Source: Fusibacter ferrireducens (GTDB lineage Bacteria; Bacillota; Clostridia; Peptostreptococcales; Acidaminobacteraceae). From it: a stretch of DNA of 64,000 nucleotides. Location: assembly GCF_015352425.1 (NCBI RefSeq), contig NZ_JADKNH010000012.1, positions 1 to 64,000 of the forward strand, given 5' to 3'. The position numbers and the translations under genes were made by a program. The notes beneath the pieces were generated by a model. The model was not told the DNA's origin. It saw nothing but the letters and a program-made list of their open reading frames with translations, and did no database searches. The stretch's first letter is position 1; each line of letters begins with the position of its first letter. Below, in pieces: positions 26,868 through 36,241 of this stretch.

Positions 26868-27842
26868 ATGAAAGTAGATGTAGTAGAAGCTTATTTTAAA
26901 CATATTGAAAATGCATGTTGCAGTAAAGTTTGTGAAGAACGCTTTGGCAAGAAATATGTTTTTAAAGCGCAGCTGGGATCGGGCAGTATTTCAAGAGTAC
27001 AGATTGAAGAAGGTCTGGAGATGACAACACTGGAAACGGTTGATCTCTTAGAACTTGACTTTGACAACAGAGATTTTAAAGAAAATATACTTGAAATAGG
27101 CTACTGCTATTGTGGTGAAGCTGAGATTTTTATGTTACCAAGCCTTAAGAAATACGTGATTAAAGCAGGAGACCTTTTTATATACAAGATGCTTAACGAT
27201 GTGGATCATTTCAAATTTAAGTATCAAAATTGTAAAACCATTTCTGTTGCCATGGGCTGTCAGGTTATAAAAAAGGCGTTAAATCCTAAATGCAAAGAAT
27301 CGGCTTTGTTGGATTGGCAAGAGCACTTAAATCAAATTTTTGAGCAAGATATTCTAATCATTGAAGCAGCCAGCTATGAAATTGGAAAGATTACAAAGCA
27401 GATGGATGCCATTTCTATGGATGAAATGTTGGGGTACGTGCATCTTAAATCAAAAGCTTTAGAATTTATAGTAAGATCAATCCGTGAGAGAAATCACCTA
27501 TGTGAAGGGTGTTCTTGTTCAATGTCTGAATTGGATAAGATCGCAGTTGCCCAAGAAATCATCCAAAATGACCTGGAGAGGATTCCTTCGGTTAAGGCTT
27601 TAGCGGATCAATTGGGGATGAGTATCTATAAATTACAAAAGGGTTTTAAAGAAGTGACCGGAGATACCGTACATGTTCATATTCAGAAAATGAGATTGGA
27701 AAAGGCAAAAGAGTTGCTTAGACATACAGAACTATCTATTTTACAGATTGCGAATGAAGTCGGGTATGAAAATCCGAGTAAATTTGCACATCTTTTTAAG
27801 CAGTATAATGATGTGACGCCACTTAAATATCGAAAATCATAA
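26868..27842 (+). CDS. AraC-family regulator of an iron/siderophore transporter
   Basis: About 324 aa from the ATG at 26868; another in-frame ATG at 26835 is equally open and neither has a strong ribosome binding site. The N-terminal 220 residues are a ligand-sensing region with several cysteines (ACCSKVCEE, CYCGEAE, CEGCSCS). The C-terminal 100 residues carry two HTH motifs of the AraC type (SVKALADQLGMSIYKLQKGF and SILQIANEVGYENPSKFAHLF). By analogy with YbtA-type regulators it probably activates the ABC pair downstream when its siderophore is present. A Fur-type box in its promoter ties it to iron status. Confidence 0.82.
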   Translation: MKVDVVEAYFKHIENACCSKVCEERFGKKYVFKAQLGSGSISRVQIEEGLEMTTLETVDLLELDFDNRDFKENILEIGYCYCGEAEIFMLPSLKKYVIKAGDLFIYKMLNDVDHFKFKYQNCKTISVAMGCQVIKKALNPKCKESALLDWQEHLNQIFEQDILIIEAASYEIGKITKQMDAISMDEMLGYVHLKSKALEFIVRSIRERNHLCEGCSCSMSELDKIAVAQEIIQNDLERIPSVKALADQLGMSIYKLQKGFKEVTGDTVHVHIQKMRLEKAKELLRHTELSILQIANEVGYENPSKFAHLFKQYNDVTPLKYRKS

Positions 27843-27872
27843 AAGTTCCCAATGCGGGAACTTTTATTTTTT
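27841..27872 (+). terminator. terminator after the AraC-type gene
   Basis: AAAAGTTCCC pairs with GGGAACTTTT around a 5-nt loop, followed by ATTTTTT. Confidence 0.85.
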
Positions 27873-27899
27873 GGATCATTTTGGGGCGTTTTTTTGGAG

Positions 27900-27929
27900 T
27901 AGACATTGAGAATGGTTCTCAACTATAAT
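27900..27929 (+). promoter_or_regulatory. promoter with embedded Fur-type box for the ABC pair
   Basis: TAGACA at 27900-27905 and TATAAT at 27924-27929, spacer 18 bp. The palindrome TGAGAATGGTTCTCA (27907-27921) fills the spacer, the usual place for Fur repression. The leader from 27930 to 28123 is about 190 nt with no feature I can name. Confidence 0.75.
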
Positions 27930-28123
27930 GATTTAGAACTTAACCCCGTGCTTTTAAGGCGGCAGTCTTGAGAACTCAATCCAATGAGAATCCACTTAAG
28001 ACCGATCCAAGAACGCTATTGAGGCGTAATGTTCTATTTGATTACACATGAGGTTGTAAGAACGTGCATGATCATGGGTTTGCCATATTAATGATGTGAA
28101 TAATAATTAGGAGGATAAACAGT

Positions 28124-29929
28124 ATGTCAGCAACGAAAAAAAAATTTGTTTTAAAAAGATTTATACCCTATATGGGCAAGAAAAAAGTGCTTTTGCCTCT
28201 GGCATTAGTACTGTCTGGTATCTCAGCAGTTCTCAATATATTGCCCTTTGTACTGATCTGGTATATCGTACGTGAGATTTTATCCAACCCACAGGCTATT
28301 GATACCTTGAACATCAACTTTTATGCATGGCTTGCCTTTTCAAGTGCAGTGGGCGGTATTCTCATTTACTTTTTGTCTCTTATGAGCTCACATCTCGCAG
28401 CATTTCGAGTTGAGGTCGGCATGCAAAAATTGGGAATGGAGAAGATTATGTCGATGCCGCTTGGCTTTTTTGATCAACATTCAAGTGGTAAAATACGTAA
28501 AATTGTAAATGACGGTGCTTCCACAACACATACTTTTTTAGCACATCAGCTTCCAGATATGGCTGGGAGTGTTATTTCACCAGTTATTCTGATCGCCTTA
28601 TTACTCTTAGTAGACTGGAAAATGGGGCTTGTTTCTCTTATTCCAATTATTTTAGGATTTATGACAATGCGGTTTATGATGAGTGAAGAAGGCAAGAAAT
28701 TTCAAAAGATGTACTATGATTCTTTAGAAGAAATGAGCTCTGAATCCGTGGAGTATATTCGTGGCATTCCAGTTGTGAAGACTTTTGGGCAGACTATTTT
28801 TTCCTTTAAGCGATTTTACAACAGCATCATTAGATATAAGGAAATGGTCTATGATTACACGTTGCTGTGGAGAAAGCCGATGTCGTTTTTTAGCACAGTT
28901 ATGCAATCCGCTGCATTCTTTTTAATCCCCATGGTGATTTTTATGATAGGAAGAGGGAATAATTTACCTCTTATACTCGCAGATTTTGTGTTCTATCTGC
29001 TGGTTTCACCTATCTTTGCAATGCTCATAATGAAATCCATGCATTTTCAACAAGATATTTTAATTGCGGAGCAGGCTATTGATCGATTGGATAATCTGCT
29101 CAATTATAAAACCATGGCTTATTCGGAACATTCTAAAAGTATGACGGATCACAGTTTAGAGTTTAAGAATGTTACGTTTTCATATGAAGGCAGTGATAAA
29201 CGCGCTATTGACCAGATCAGTTTTAAATTAAATGAAGGGGAGACTATAGCACTTGTTGGTGCTTCTGGTGGTGGTAAGACAACCATAGCGAGGTTGGCAG
29301 CACGTTTCTGGGATGTGGACGAAGGGGAAGTGCTGATTGGTGGCGTCAATGTAAAAGATATTCCTAAAGAGACACTTATGGAGACGATAGCCTTAGTCTT
29401 TCAGAATACAAAGCTGTTCAAAGGCTCTCTAAGGGAAAATGTGATGTTTGGAAAAGAAGAAGCAAGTGGATCGGAAATAGATAGAGCGATTGATTATTCT
29501 CAGTCAAAAGAGATCATAGAAAATCTCTCAGACGGTTTGGATACGATTATGGGTTCAAAAGGCACTTATCTTTCAGGGGGTGAGCAGCAACGGATTGCGC
29601 TTGCCAGAGCGATGTTGAAAAATGCGCCGATTGTGCTTTTAGATGAAGCCACTGCTTTTGCAGATCCTGAAAATGAGCATTTGATACAAAAAGCGCTTAA
29701 GATGTTGGGACGTGGGAAAACAACGCTTATGATCGCTCATCGTCTCACAAGTGTACAAAATGTAGATCGAATTTTAGTCGTAGATGACGGCAAGATTGTC
29801 GAAGAGGGCACTCACGAAGCGTTGCTACATAAAGGTGGTTTGTACAAGGTCATGTGGGAAGAGTATCAAAGATCTATTGACTGGAAAATAGTTGCTAAAG
29901 ATGGGCATGAAGGAGGGCAATGTGCTTAA
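28124..29929 (+). CDS. ABC transporter, fused permease-ATPase, siderophore type, subunit 1
   Basis: 601 aa. About six membrane helices (residues 20-310) then an ATPase with Walker A GASGGGKTT, signature LSGGEQQR, Walker B IVLLDEATAFADPENE. The EATAFADPENE string is characteristic of the YbtP/IrtA-like group involved in siderophore or iron-chelate transport. It forms a heterodimer with the next gene product. AraC regulator upstream and Fur-type box in the promoter support an iron role, while direction of transport (import versus export) cannot be decided from sequence. Confidence 0.88.
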   Translation: MSATKKKFVLKRFIPYMGKKKVLLPLALVLSGISAVLNILPFVLIWYIVREILSNPQAIDTLNINFYAWLAFSSAVGGILIYFLSLMSSHLAAFRVEVGMQKLGMEKIMSMPLGFFDQHSSGKIRKIVNDGASTTHTFLAHQLPDMAGSVISPVILIALLLLVDWKMGLVSLIPIILGFMTMRFMMSEEGKKFQKMYYDSLEEMSSESVEYIRGIPVVKTFGQTIFSFKRFYNSIIRYKEMVYDYTLLWRKPMSFFSTVMQSAAFFLIPMVIFMIGRGNNLPLILADFVFYLLVSPIFAMLIMKSMHFQQDILIAEQAIDRLDNLLNYKTMAYSEHSKSMTDHSLEFKNVTFSYEGSDKRAIDQISFKLNEGETIALVGASGGGKTTIARLAARFWDVDEGEVLIGGVNVKDIPKETLMETIALVFQNTKLFKGSLRENVMFGKEEASGSEIDRAIDYSQSKEIIENLSDGLDTIMGSKGTYLSGGEQQRIALARAMLKNAPIVLLDEATAFADPENEHLIQKALKMLGRGKTTLMIAHRLTSVQNVDRILVVDDGKIVEEGTHEALLHKGGLYKVMWEEYQRSIDWKIVAKDGHEGGQCA

Positions 29930-31655
29930 ATACTTTCAAAAAAAATACGCCATGTCTGAAAAAGGGGCTAGAGATTTGTTTTATGCAATTTTATGGACCA
30001 TTTTAATGCAACTCAGCTTTATGGCGCCAGTGATCTTGGGCTTTAAATTCTTAGAAGAAAATATACAGACTATTTTTAATCCTGCAAACACTTCTAAACC
30101 AAGTATTGCATACTATGTTGTCATGTCTGTTGTCTTATTCTTGGTGATGCTGGCAGTTTCGTATTTTCAGTATGACTCTGCTTACACAAAGATATATGAG
30201 GAGAGTGCCAAAAGGCGCATCAGTCTGGCTGAAACGCTTAGAAAATTGCCTATGGCCTTTTTCGGGAAAAGTGATATCGCAGATTTAAGCGCCACTATAA
30301 TGGAAGACGCCACGCAAATAGAAATGCTGTTTTCGCATGCAGTGCCTCAAATTTATGCCGCAGTGACAACGATTTTTATCATGGGCACAATGATGTTTTT
30401 TTATAATTGGCAGTTGTCATTAGCAGTGTTTTGGGTGGTGCCTGTTGCTGTATTGGTCTTTCTATTATCGAAAAAATTTCAAGATGAGATGCATCAGGAT
30501 CTTTATAATGTGAAGCGGGAGATTTCAGACACGATTCAAGAAGGACTAGATGCCGCACAAGAAATAAAATCGTATAATAGAGAAGGCACTTTTTCAAAAT
30601 CGTTAAACCAAGATCTAGACGACTTTGAAAAAAAGATGATCAGAGGAGAACTTTTAGCGGGTGCACTCATTAATCTCTCCTATGTTTTTTTAAGACTTGG
30701 CCTTCCAAGTGTTATATTATATGGTGCATACTTATTGTCGACAAGTGCTATAAGTGTGTTTACGTACTTGGTCTTCCTCGTTGTCACAGCACGTATTTAT
30801 AACCCAATTATGGATGCAATGAATAATTTTGCACTGCTTTTGTATCTCAATATTCGGATAGAGAGAATGAAAGAGATGGATAAAATGCCAAGACAAGATG
30901 GAAAAACGAAATTTAGTCCCAAAAACTATGATATTGAATTTAAAAATGTCGATTTTTCATATCAAGATGGCGTACAAACCTTGAACCGAGTGAGTTTTAT
31001 TGCAAAGCAAAATGATGTAACAGCACTTGTGGGACCATCAGGCGGCGGGAAGAGCACAATAGCAAAATTGTCAGCGAGATTTTGGGATATAGACAGAGGG
31101 GTGATTACTCTAGGCGGCGTAGATATTTCTAAGATCGATCCCGAAACACTTTTGAATTACTATTCTATTGTCTTTCAAGATGTGACCCTTTTCAACTCAA
31201 GTGTCATGGAAAATATCCGTCTGGGCAAAAAAGATGCAACAGATGAAGAAGTTATGAGAGCGGCACAACTTGCACAATGTGATGACTTTATCAAAAAAAT
31301 GCCGAATGGATACGATACTCTAATTGGGGAAAATGGGGAGAAATTATCTGGCGGTGAAAGACAGCGCATATCCATTGCTAGAGCTATCCTAAAAGATGCT
31401 CCAATCATCTTGTTGGATGAAGCGACTGCTTCTTTAGATGCAGAAAATGAAAGCAAAATACAAAGTGCATTTAGTGTTCTAGTGAAAAACAAAACTGTGT
31501 TGATTATTGCTCATAGAATGAGAACGGTTTTAGGCGCAGACAAAATTGTTGTTGTCAAAGATGGCGTTATTGCAGAAACGGGAAAACCTATGGAATTAAA
31601 AGCGAGACCTGGACTATTTTCATCAATGTTAAAAGCGCAATATCAAAATCAATAG
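29922..31655 (+). CDS. ABC transporter, fused permease-ATPase, siderophore type, subunit 2
   Basis: About 577 aa from the GTG at 29922, which follows AAGGAGG at good spacing and overlaps the upstream stop by 8 nt; an in-frame ATG at 29892 lacks such a site. Six predicted membrane helices, then Walker A GPSGGGKST, signature LSGGERQR, Walker B IILLDEATASLDAENE. Partner of the preceding subunit (YbtQ/IrtB-like position). Both ATP sites look catalytic by sequence. A strong terminator follows at 31702-31747. Confidence 0.88.
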   Translation: MLKYFQKKYAMSEKGARDLFYAILWTILMQLSFMAPVILGFKFLEENIQTIFNPANTSKPSIAYYVVMSVVLFLVMLAVSYFQYDSAYTKIYEESAKRRISLAETLRKLPMAFFGKSDIADLSATIMEDATQIEMLFSHAVPQIYAAVTTIFIMGTMMFFYNWQLSLAVFWVVPVAVLVFLLSKKFQDEMHQDLYNVKREISDTIQEGLDAAQEIKSYNREGTFSKSLNQDLDDFEKKMIRGELLAGALINLSYVFLRLGLPSVILYGAYLLSTSAISVFTYLVFLVVTARIYNPIMDAMNNFALLLYLNIRIERMKEMDKMPRQDGKTKFSPKNYDIEFKNVDFSYQDGVQTLNRVSFIAKQNDVTALVGPSGGGKSTIAKLSARFWDIDRGVITLGGVDISKIDPETLLNYYSIVFQDVTLFNSSVMENIRLGKKDATDEEVMRAAQLAQCDDFIKKMPNGYDTLIGENGEKLSGGERQRISIARAILKDAPIILLDEATASLDAENESKIQSAFSVLVKNKTVLIIAHRMRTVLGADKIVVVKDGVIAETGKPMELKARPGLFSSMLKAQYQNQ

Positions 31656-31701
31656 AGATAGCAATGTATCCTAATTCTCGACAAATTTAAGATCAACAGC
31701 T

Positions 31702-31747
31702 AGAAGGCCCCGCGATGGATAAAATCAGGGCCTTCTGTTTTTTTTTT
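31702..31747 (+). terminator. terminator after the siderophore-type ABC pair
   Basis: AGAAGGCCC pairs with GGGCCTTCT around a 17-nt loop, followed by G and ten T residues. Confidence 0.9.
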
Positions 31748-31750
31748 AAA

Positions 31751-31816
31751 CAACAAGATTTGAGCCGAAAGCTGCGATGAGGAATGTTCACCCTCAAGCA
31801 GTGTCAGCGAAAATCG
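31751..31816 (+). repeat. family 1 repeat, left part only
   Basis: 66 bp from CAACAAGATTTGAGCC to AGCGAAAATCG, truncated at the same base as the copy at 4735-4800. It starts 3 nt after the T-run of the terminator at 31702-31747. Confidence 0.85.
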
Positions 31817-31937
31817 TCGGCTTTTAATATTTTACATCGAAAATTACTGTAAATCTGTTAAAATAGAGTATAAGCATTAATGCGCAAAAGAAGCACGTAT
31901 TTGTATTTTGATTTCAATAAAGTGTGGGCATGTGAAT

Positions 31938-32780
31938 ATGAGTGAGATGTTAAGCTATCTAGAGGGTAATATCGTCGTACAGAAAGTGTTGATTTCAGTT
32001 GGATTGTTGTTTCTGAATTTAATTTTGATTAGGTTCATGAGTCGAATTCTATTTAAAACAATTAAGACGAATAGCGTTTATTATACAACACGCAAGAGAC
32101 TCTCTTATTTCAATACGGTAATTTTATTGGTTGTGATTGTTTTGATTTGGTCCGGATCGAAGTTGGATTTGGCCACATATGTGGGCTTTATATCTGCTGG
32201 CATCGCCATATCTTTGAGGGAGTTGTTCACGAATATGGCGGCATGGCTGATCATTGTATTTCAAAAACCCTTTGAAGTGGGAGATCGGATAACCGTTAAT
32301 GACATGGTGGGTGACGTCATCGATATCAAAGTATTTCAAACCGTGCTCATGGAGGTTTCGGCACCTGAGCGTGGTCAGCAAAGTACAGGGCAGATTGTAC
32401 ATATTCCCAACAATTTTCTTTTTCTGCATGGTATAGTAAATGCCAATAAGGGGTTTGTATACATTTGGAATGAAATTGAGGTCAGACTCACATTGGACAG
32501 TTCTTGGGAACTTGCGAAACGCAAACTGGAAGAGATCATCAATCACCACACGCTTCACTTATCTAAAGAAGCTGAGGAAAACGTAATCGAAGCTTCAAAG
32601 CGCTATATGCTTCACTATACCAACTTGACACCCATCGTGTTTGTCCGTGTACAAGGAGGGTATTTATATCTTACAATTCGGTATTTATGTGAACCTAGGC
32701 AAGCTCGAATGACTGAAAATCTTATTTGGCAGGAGATTCTTACCGCGTTTTCGGAAACAACCGAAATCCAAATGGCGTGA
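31938..32780 (+). CDS. MscS-family mechanosensitive channel
   Basis: About 280 aa from the ATG at 31938; in-frame TTG (31908) and GTG (31932) are alternatives and no strong ribosome binding site decides. Two to three N-terminal helices precede the pore helix region (LATYVGFISAGIAISLRELF), then the beta domain signature FEVGDRITVNDMVGDVIDIKVFQT without its middle changed, and a C-terminal cytoplasmic domain. Acts as a tension-gated osmotic safety valve in the cytoplasmic membrane. Followed 28 nt later by the NYN gene. Confidence 0.85.
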   Translation: MSEMLSYLEGNIVVQKVLISVGLLFLNLILIRFMSRILFKTIKTNSVYYTTRKRLSYFNTVILLVVIVLIWSGSKLDLATYVGFISAGIAISLRELFTNMAAWLIIVFQKPFEVGDRITVNDMVGDVIDIKVFQTVLMEVSAPERGQQSTGQIVHIPNNFLFLHGIVNANKGFVYIWNEIEVRLTLDSSWELAKRKLEEIINHHTLHLSKEAEENVIEASKRYMLHYTNLTPIVFVRVQGGYLYLTIRYLCEPRQARMTENLIWQEILTAFSETTEIQMA

Positions 32781-32808
32781 AACTAAAATTTAAAATACCG
32801 GGGGTTAT

Positions 32809-33735
32809 ATGTTAGAAGAAAAAAGATTTGCTGTACTCATAGACGCGGATAATATATCTGCAAAGTACATTTCCAGTGTATTGGATGAAATTCCGAATTA
32901 CGGCGTGGCAACATATAAGAGAATATATGGGGACTGGACAAAGAGTACTTCAGCATCGTGGAAAGATGTATTGCTTGAAAACTCAATTACACCGATCCAA
33001 CAATACGGCTATACCAGTGGTAAAAATGCCACCGATTCTGCGATGATTATCGATGCAATGGATATTCTTTATTCTGGAAAGGTAGAAGGCTTTTGCATTG
33101 TATCCAGTGACAGCGACTTCACAAAGCTATCTTCAAGATTACGAGAGTCTGGGATGTTTGTTCTAGGAATGGGTGAAAAAAAGACGCCTAAGCCCTTTAT
33201 CGCATCTTGTAATCAATTTAAGTACTTAGAAGTGCTTCAAGCTTCTGAAAAGAAAACGGTTGAAGCGAGTATGGAGGCCAATGAACTCGGTGGTGAGGAG
33301 GTTCTATCCATAGAAAATGGAGGCCGACCAGCGTCAAGGGCAGCGGATTCAAATTCGACAAATGGCAAAATCAGTGACAGCGAGAAGAACATGACAGAAC
33401 TTGGCGTTATTAAGGCGGCAATTCTCAAAATGCTCAATGAGATAGATGAAGACGATCAAAGTATGAACATGGGAGAGTTGGGGAACCGTCTTGTAAAAAG
33501 ATATCCTGATTTTGATGTGAGGAATTATGGTGATCCAAAGCTGTCGAGATTTTTAAGAAAGTTTGATTTTTTAGATATTCATACAAAAGGCAATAGCAAA
33601 TCCATGTGGGTTCGCCTGAAAAAAGAGAGTGATAAATCTAAGACGCCGCCTGCTAAAAAGAAGCGCACAACGCGCAAGAAGGCCCCTAAAAAGGAAATGC
33701 CAAAAAGAGAAGTGAGCAATCCTAATGGCGAGTGA
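32809..33735 (+). CDS. NYN-domain nuclease-like protein with OST-HTH/LOTUS domain
   Basis: 308 aa. N-terminal NYN (PIN-like, LabA/DUF88) domain, residues about 5-145, with acidic active-site residues in AVLIDADNIS, NATDSAMIIDAMD and CIVSSDSDFTKL. A linker leads to an OST-HTH/LOTUS-type domain (about 200-275, VIKAAILKMLNE to FLDIHTKGN), and a Lys/Arg-rich tail (KKKRTTRKKAPKK). NYN proteins are metal-dependent RNases and LOTUS domains bind RNA, so an RNA-processing or RNA-surveillance role is likely. The basic tail would favour nucleic-acid binding. It overlaps the next gene by 11 nt. Confidence 0.85.
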   Translation: MLEEKRFAVLIDADNISAKYISSVLDEIPNYGVATYKRIYGDWTKSTSASWKDVLLENSITPIQQYGYTSGKNATDSAMIIDAMDILYSGKVEGFCIVSSDSDFTKLSSRLRESGMFVLGMGEKKTPKPFIASCNQFKYLEVLQASEKKTVEASMEANELGGEEVLSIENGGRPASRAADSNSTNGKISDSEKNMTELGVIKAAILKMLNEIDEDDQSMNMGELGNRLVKRYPDFDVRNYGDPKLSRFLRKFDFLDIHTKGNSKSMWVRLKKESDKSKTPPAKKKRTTRKKAPKKEMPKREVSNPNGE

Positions 33736-34174
33736 TGATAAAGTGAGCATTTGGGTTGATGCCGATGGTTGCCCAGTGGTAAAACTGGCCATAAACATTG
33801 CTCAGAAAAAGGGCTATCCAGTGCGTGTTGTGAAGAATCATGCAGTGGTTCTGACTGATGATTATGCAGAAATCATCACAGTGGATATTTCAAGAGATGC
33901 TGCCGACTTTTATATTGTCAATCATATGGGCATCGGCGATATTGTCATCACTCAGGATTACGGTTTAGCTGCCATGGCATTATCGAAGCAAGGGAAGGTC
34001 ATCAATCAAAATGGTCGCTTGATTACAAAGGATAACATAGATTTTATATTAGATCAGAGGCACTTGAGCAGACTTGCCAGAGAACAAAAAGGTAAGTCTA
34101 CAAAGTTTAAAAAGCGGTCGAAATTAAATGATGAAGCATTTATAACCGCTTTTGAAAATCTTCTGGACATCTGA
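33725..34174 (+). CDS. YaiI/YqxD family protein (DUF188)
   Basis: 149 aa. Start WVDADGCPVVKLAI and the internal VITQDYGLAAMAL and KGKVINQNGRLIT strings are hallmarks of the DUF188 family, which has a PIN-like fold and conserved Asp residues. The family's biochemical role is not established; a nuclease activity is suspected from the fold. The start overlaps the end of the NYN/OST-HTH gene, so the two PIN-fold proteins are probably coexpressed. Confidence 0.88.
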   Translation: MASDDKVSIWVDADGCPVVKLAINIAQKKGYPVRVVKNHAVVLTDDYAEIITVDISRDAADFYIVNHMGIGDIVITQDYGLAAMALSKQGKVINQNGRLITKDNIDFILDQRHLSRLAREQKGKSTKFKKRSKLNDEAFITAFENLLDI

Positions 34175-34194
34175 TGGAAATGATAATATAAAAA

Positions 34195-34240
34195 ATAAGA
34201 GCACATTGCGAAGAAGTTGTTCGCAATGTGCTCTTTTATT
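34195..34240 (+). terminator. bidirectional terminator between yaiI and the MATE gene
   Basis: AAGAGCACATTGCGAA pairs perfectly with TTCGCAATGTGCTCTT around a 7-nt loop, with T-run on the right and A-run on the left. Confidence 0.92.
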
Positions 34241-34269
34241 TTGTCTTATTCTGACTTTGTGTCGTATTT

Positions 34270-35631
34270 TTAAACCATTTCCAGTTTATAAGAATCATCT
34301 AAGTGTCTGATTTCATTGAAGATAAAGATTGCCGTGACCACAGTGGCACTGAAATCTGCAATGGGACCTGCCAACCATACACCTGTTAAGCCAAAGAAAT
34401 GCGGCATGATTAACAACATGGGAATCAGAACAATAACTTGTCTTAGCAAACTTAAAAACATGGCTTTTGGCGCCTTGCCCACAGCTTGAAAATAATTTGC
34501 ACTGATGATTTGAAAACCGATGAAGGGCAACATACATAAGAATATTCTCATGCCTGAGGTGGCCACGGAGATCAGCTCAGGATCTCGATTGAAAATTTTG
34601 ATCAGATACACTGTGAAAAACTGTGTGGATATAAAAGCCACGAAACAGATCGCTGAAGCCGCAAGAATGGCTAATTTTAAAGCTTGTTTGACTCGATCAA
34701 ACTGCTTTGCACCGTAGTTAAAGCCAATAATAGGTTGAGATCCTTGATTGAGACCAAATATAGGCATTAAGAAAAAGATGACAACGGCATTGATGACAGT
34801 CATGGCGCCAATGGCAATATCACCACCATAGTTTTTAAGCGCATTATTTGAAATGATCGTCACAATACTTGCGGCAACTTGCATAAAAAAAGGTGACATG
34901 CCTATGCTGAAAATACTTGAAATGAGTGAAGGATCGAGTTTGAGATTCTCTCGTTTTAAAACCAATTTACTTTTGCCCGAAAGGAAATGATGCAGTACCC
35001 AAATGGTTGATATCAGTTGAGATAGAATCGTTGCAAGAGCAGCACCAGCAATGCCCATTTTAAACACAAAGATAAAAACGGGGTCCAGAACGATATTTGC
35101 AAATGCACCCAGTAACATTGTGTACATGGCAGTCTGAGGGCTGCCCTCTGCTCTGATGATATTGTTAAGTCCAAAACCAAGTCCTTGGAATATGGCCCCC
35201 AATAAAATAATGGAGATATACGAATTTGCGAAATCGATAGTGGCATCACTTGCACCGAATAAATAGAGGAGAGGTAGTTTGAAAATCAAGCCTAGAACTG
35301 AAATGCTTGACATGACTATAATGAGCAGTGTAAAAGCATTTCCAAGTATTTTTTCAGCGCCATCTCGATTGCCTTCACCAAGTCTTATGGAAATGATAGC
35401 ACCACCACCAATGCCAATGAGCATGCCGAATGCCATTAAAAGCGTCATAAAGGGCAAGTTGAGTCCAATGCCAGTCATAGCAAGTGGTCCAAGCCAACCA
35501 ATATATATTCGGTCCACGACATTATACAGCGCATTGACCATCATTCCAACGATCGCTGGGATAGAAAATTTGAGCAATAGTTTGCCTACAGGTTCAGTTT
35601 TTAAGGGATTAGATGTTGCAGTGTTTGTCAT
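34270..35631 (-). CDS. MATE-family multidrug/cation antiporter
   Basis: 453 aa with about twelve membrane helices. Family features include KFSIPAIVGMMVNALYNVVD near the N-terminus, and the QGLGFGLNNIIRAEGSPQ and FGLNQGSQPIIGFNYGA motifs. MATE proteins export cationic drugs or metabolites using Na+ or H+ gradients. It is encoded just after, and overlaps by 23 nt, a MarR-type regulator on the same strand, which probably represses it. Confidence 0.93.
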   Translation of the reverse strand: MTNTATSNPLKTEPVGKLLLKFSIPAIVGMMVNALYNVVDRIYIGWLGPLAMTGIGLNLPFMTLLMAFGMLIGIGGGAIISIRLGEGNRDGAEKILGNAFTLLIIVMSSISVLGLIFKLPLLYLFGASDATIDFANSYISIILLGAIFQGLGFGLNNIIRAEGSPQTAMYTMLLGAFANIVLDPVFIFVFKMGIAGAALATILSQLISTIWVLHHFLSGKSKLVLKRENLKLDPSLISSIFSIGMSPFFMQVAASIVTIISNNALKNYGGDIAIGAMTVINAVVIFFLMPIFGLNQGSQPIIGFNYGAKQFDRVKQALKLAILAASAICFVAFISTQFFTVYLIKIFNRDPELISVATSGMRIFLCMLPFIGFQIISANYFQAVGKAPKAMFLSLLRQVIVLIPMLLIMPHFFGLTGVWLAGPIADFSATVVTAIFIFNEIRHLDDSYKLEMV

Positions 35632-36097
35632 ATTGACCTTCTTTCTTATGTCGATAGAGTATAGAATTAGTTGCTAATTTTTTTAAATAGGATTCTATAA
35701 TGATGATTTCTTCTTCTGTAAAGGAATCCAAAATAATAGATTTCCAATGATTTGATATGGATTTGAGTTCAGTGTGGAGTGCTTCGCCCTTTTCAGTTAA
35801 AAATACGTGATTGATGCGGCGATCGTCTTGATCAGATTGTCTTCTTACAAAGCCATGAGATTCAAGTTTTTGAATGGCTCTTGCAGTGCTTGCCTTGTCG
35901 ATATCAAGCGCTCTGCTGATCTCTTCCTGAGTTGAACCGCTATGATTTTTTAAAAAAAAGAGGAATATATGTTGTCCACTTCCAAAGTTAGGATCGGTAA
36001 GTTGCTGATCTATAAAAATTCGATTGTGTCTGTAGAGCATGGATAGATATTTTCCGATGTCAGTGTTATCTATAATGACCTTTCTAGGATCTTCCAT
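35609..36097 (-). CDS. MarR-family repressor
   Basis: 162 aa from the ATG at 36097, chosen because GGAGG precedes it; an in-frame extension upstream runs through the operator. The winged HTH is clear (GSTQEEISRALDIDKASTAR followed by AIQKLESHGFVRR and the QDDRR wing). Such proteins repress efflux genes until a small molecule binds. Translationally coupled to the MATE gene. A dyad in its promoter region is a likely operator. Confidence 0.88.
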   Translation of the reverse strand: MEDPRKVIIDNTDIGKYLSMLYRHNRIFIDQQLTDPNFGSGQHIFLFFLKNHSGSTQEEISRALDIDKASTARAIQKLESHGFVRRQSDQDDRRINHVFLTEKGEALHTELKSISNHWKSIILDSFTEEEIIIIESYLKKLATNSILYRHKKEGQYDKHCNI

Positions 36098-36123
36098 AAA
36101 GGAGAACCTCCTTGTTTCCAAAT

Positions 36124-36141
36124 TAGTTGTGCATGCAACTA
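36124..36141 (-). promoter_or_regulatory. probable MarR operator
   Basis: TAGTTG and CAACTA arms separated by TGCATG form an 18-bp dyad, 27 bp upstream of the marR start codon. The TAGTTG/CAACTA arms resemble common MarR-type operators. Confidence 0.6.
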
Positions 36142-36241
36142 TTCTACTCCCGAAATAAATTGATGTCAATAGAAAGTATGGACACTTCTAAAAAAATTTA
36201 CAAATCCATAAAATCTACAAATTTTTATGAGAGAATGTGTT

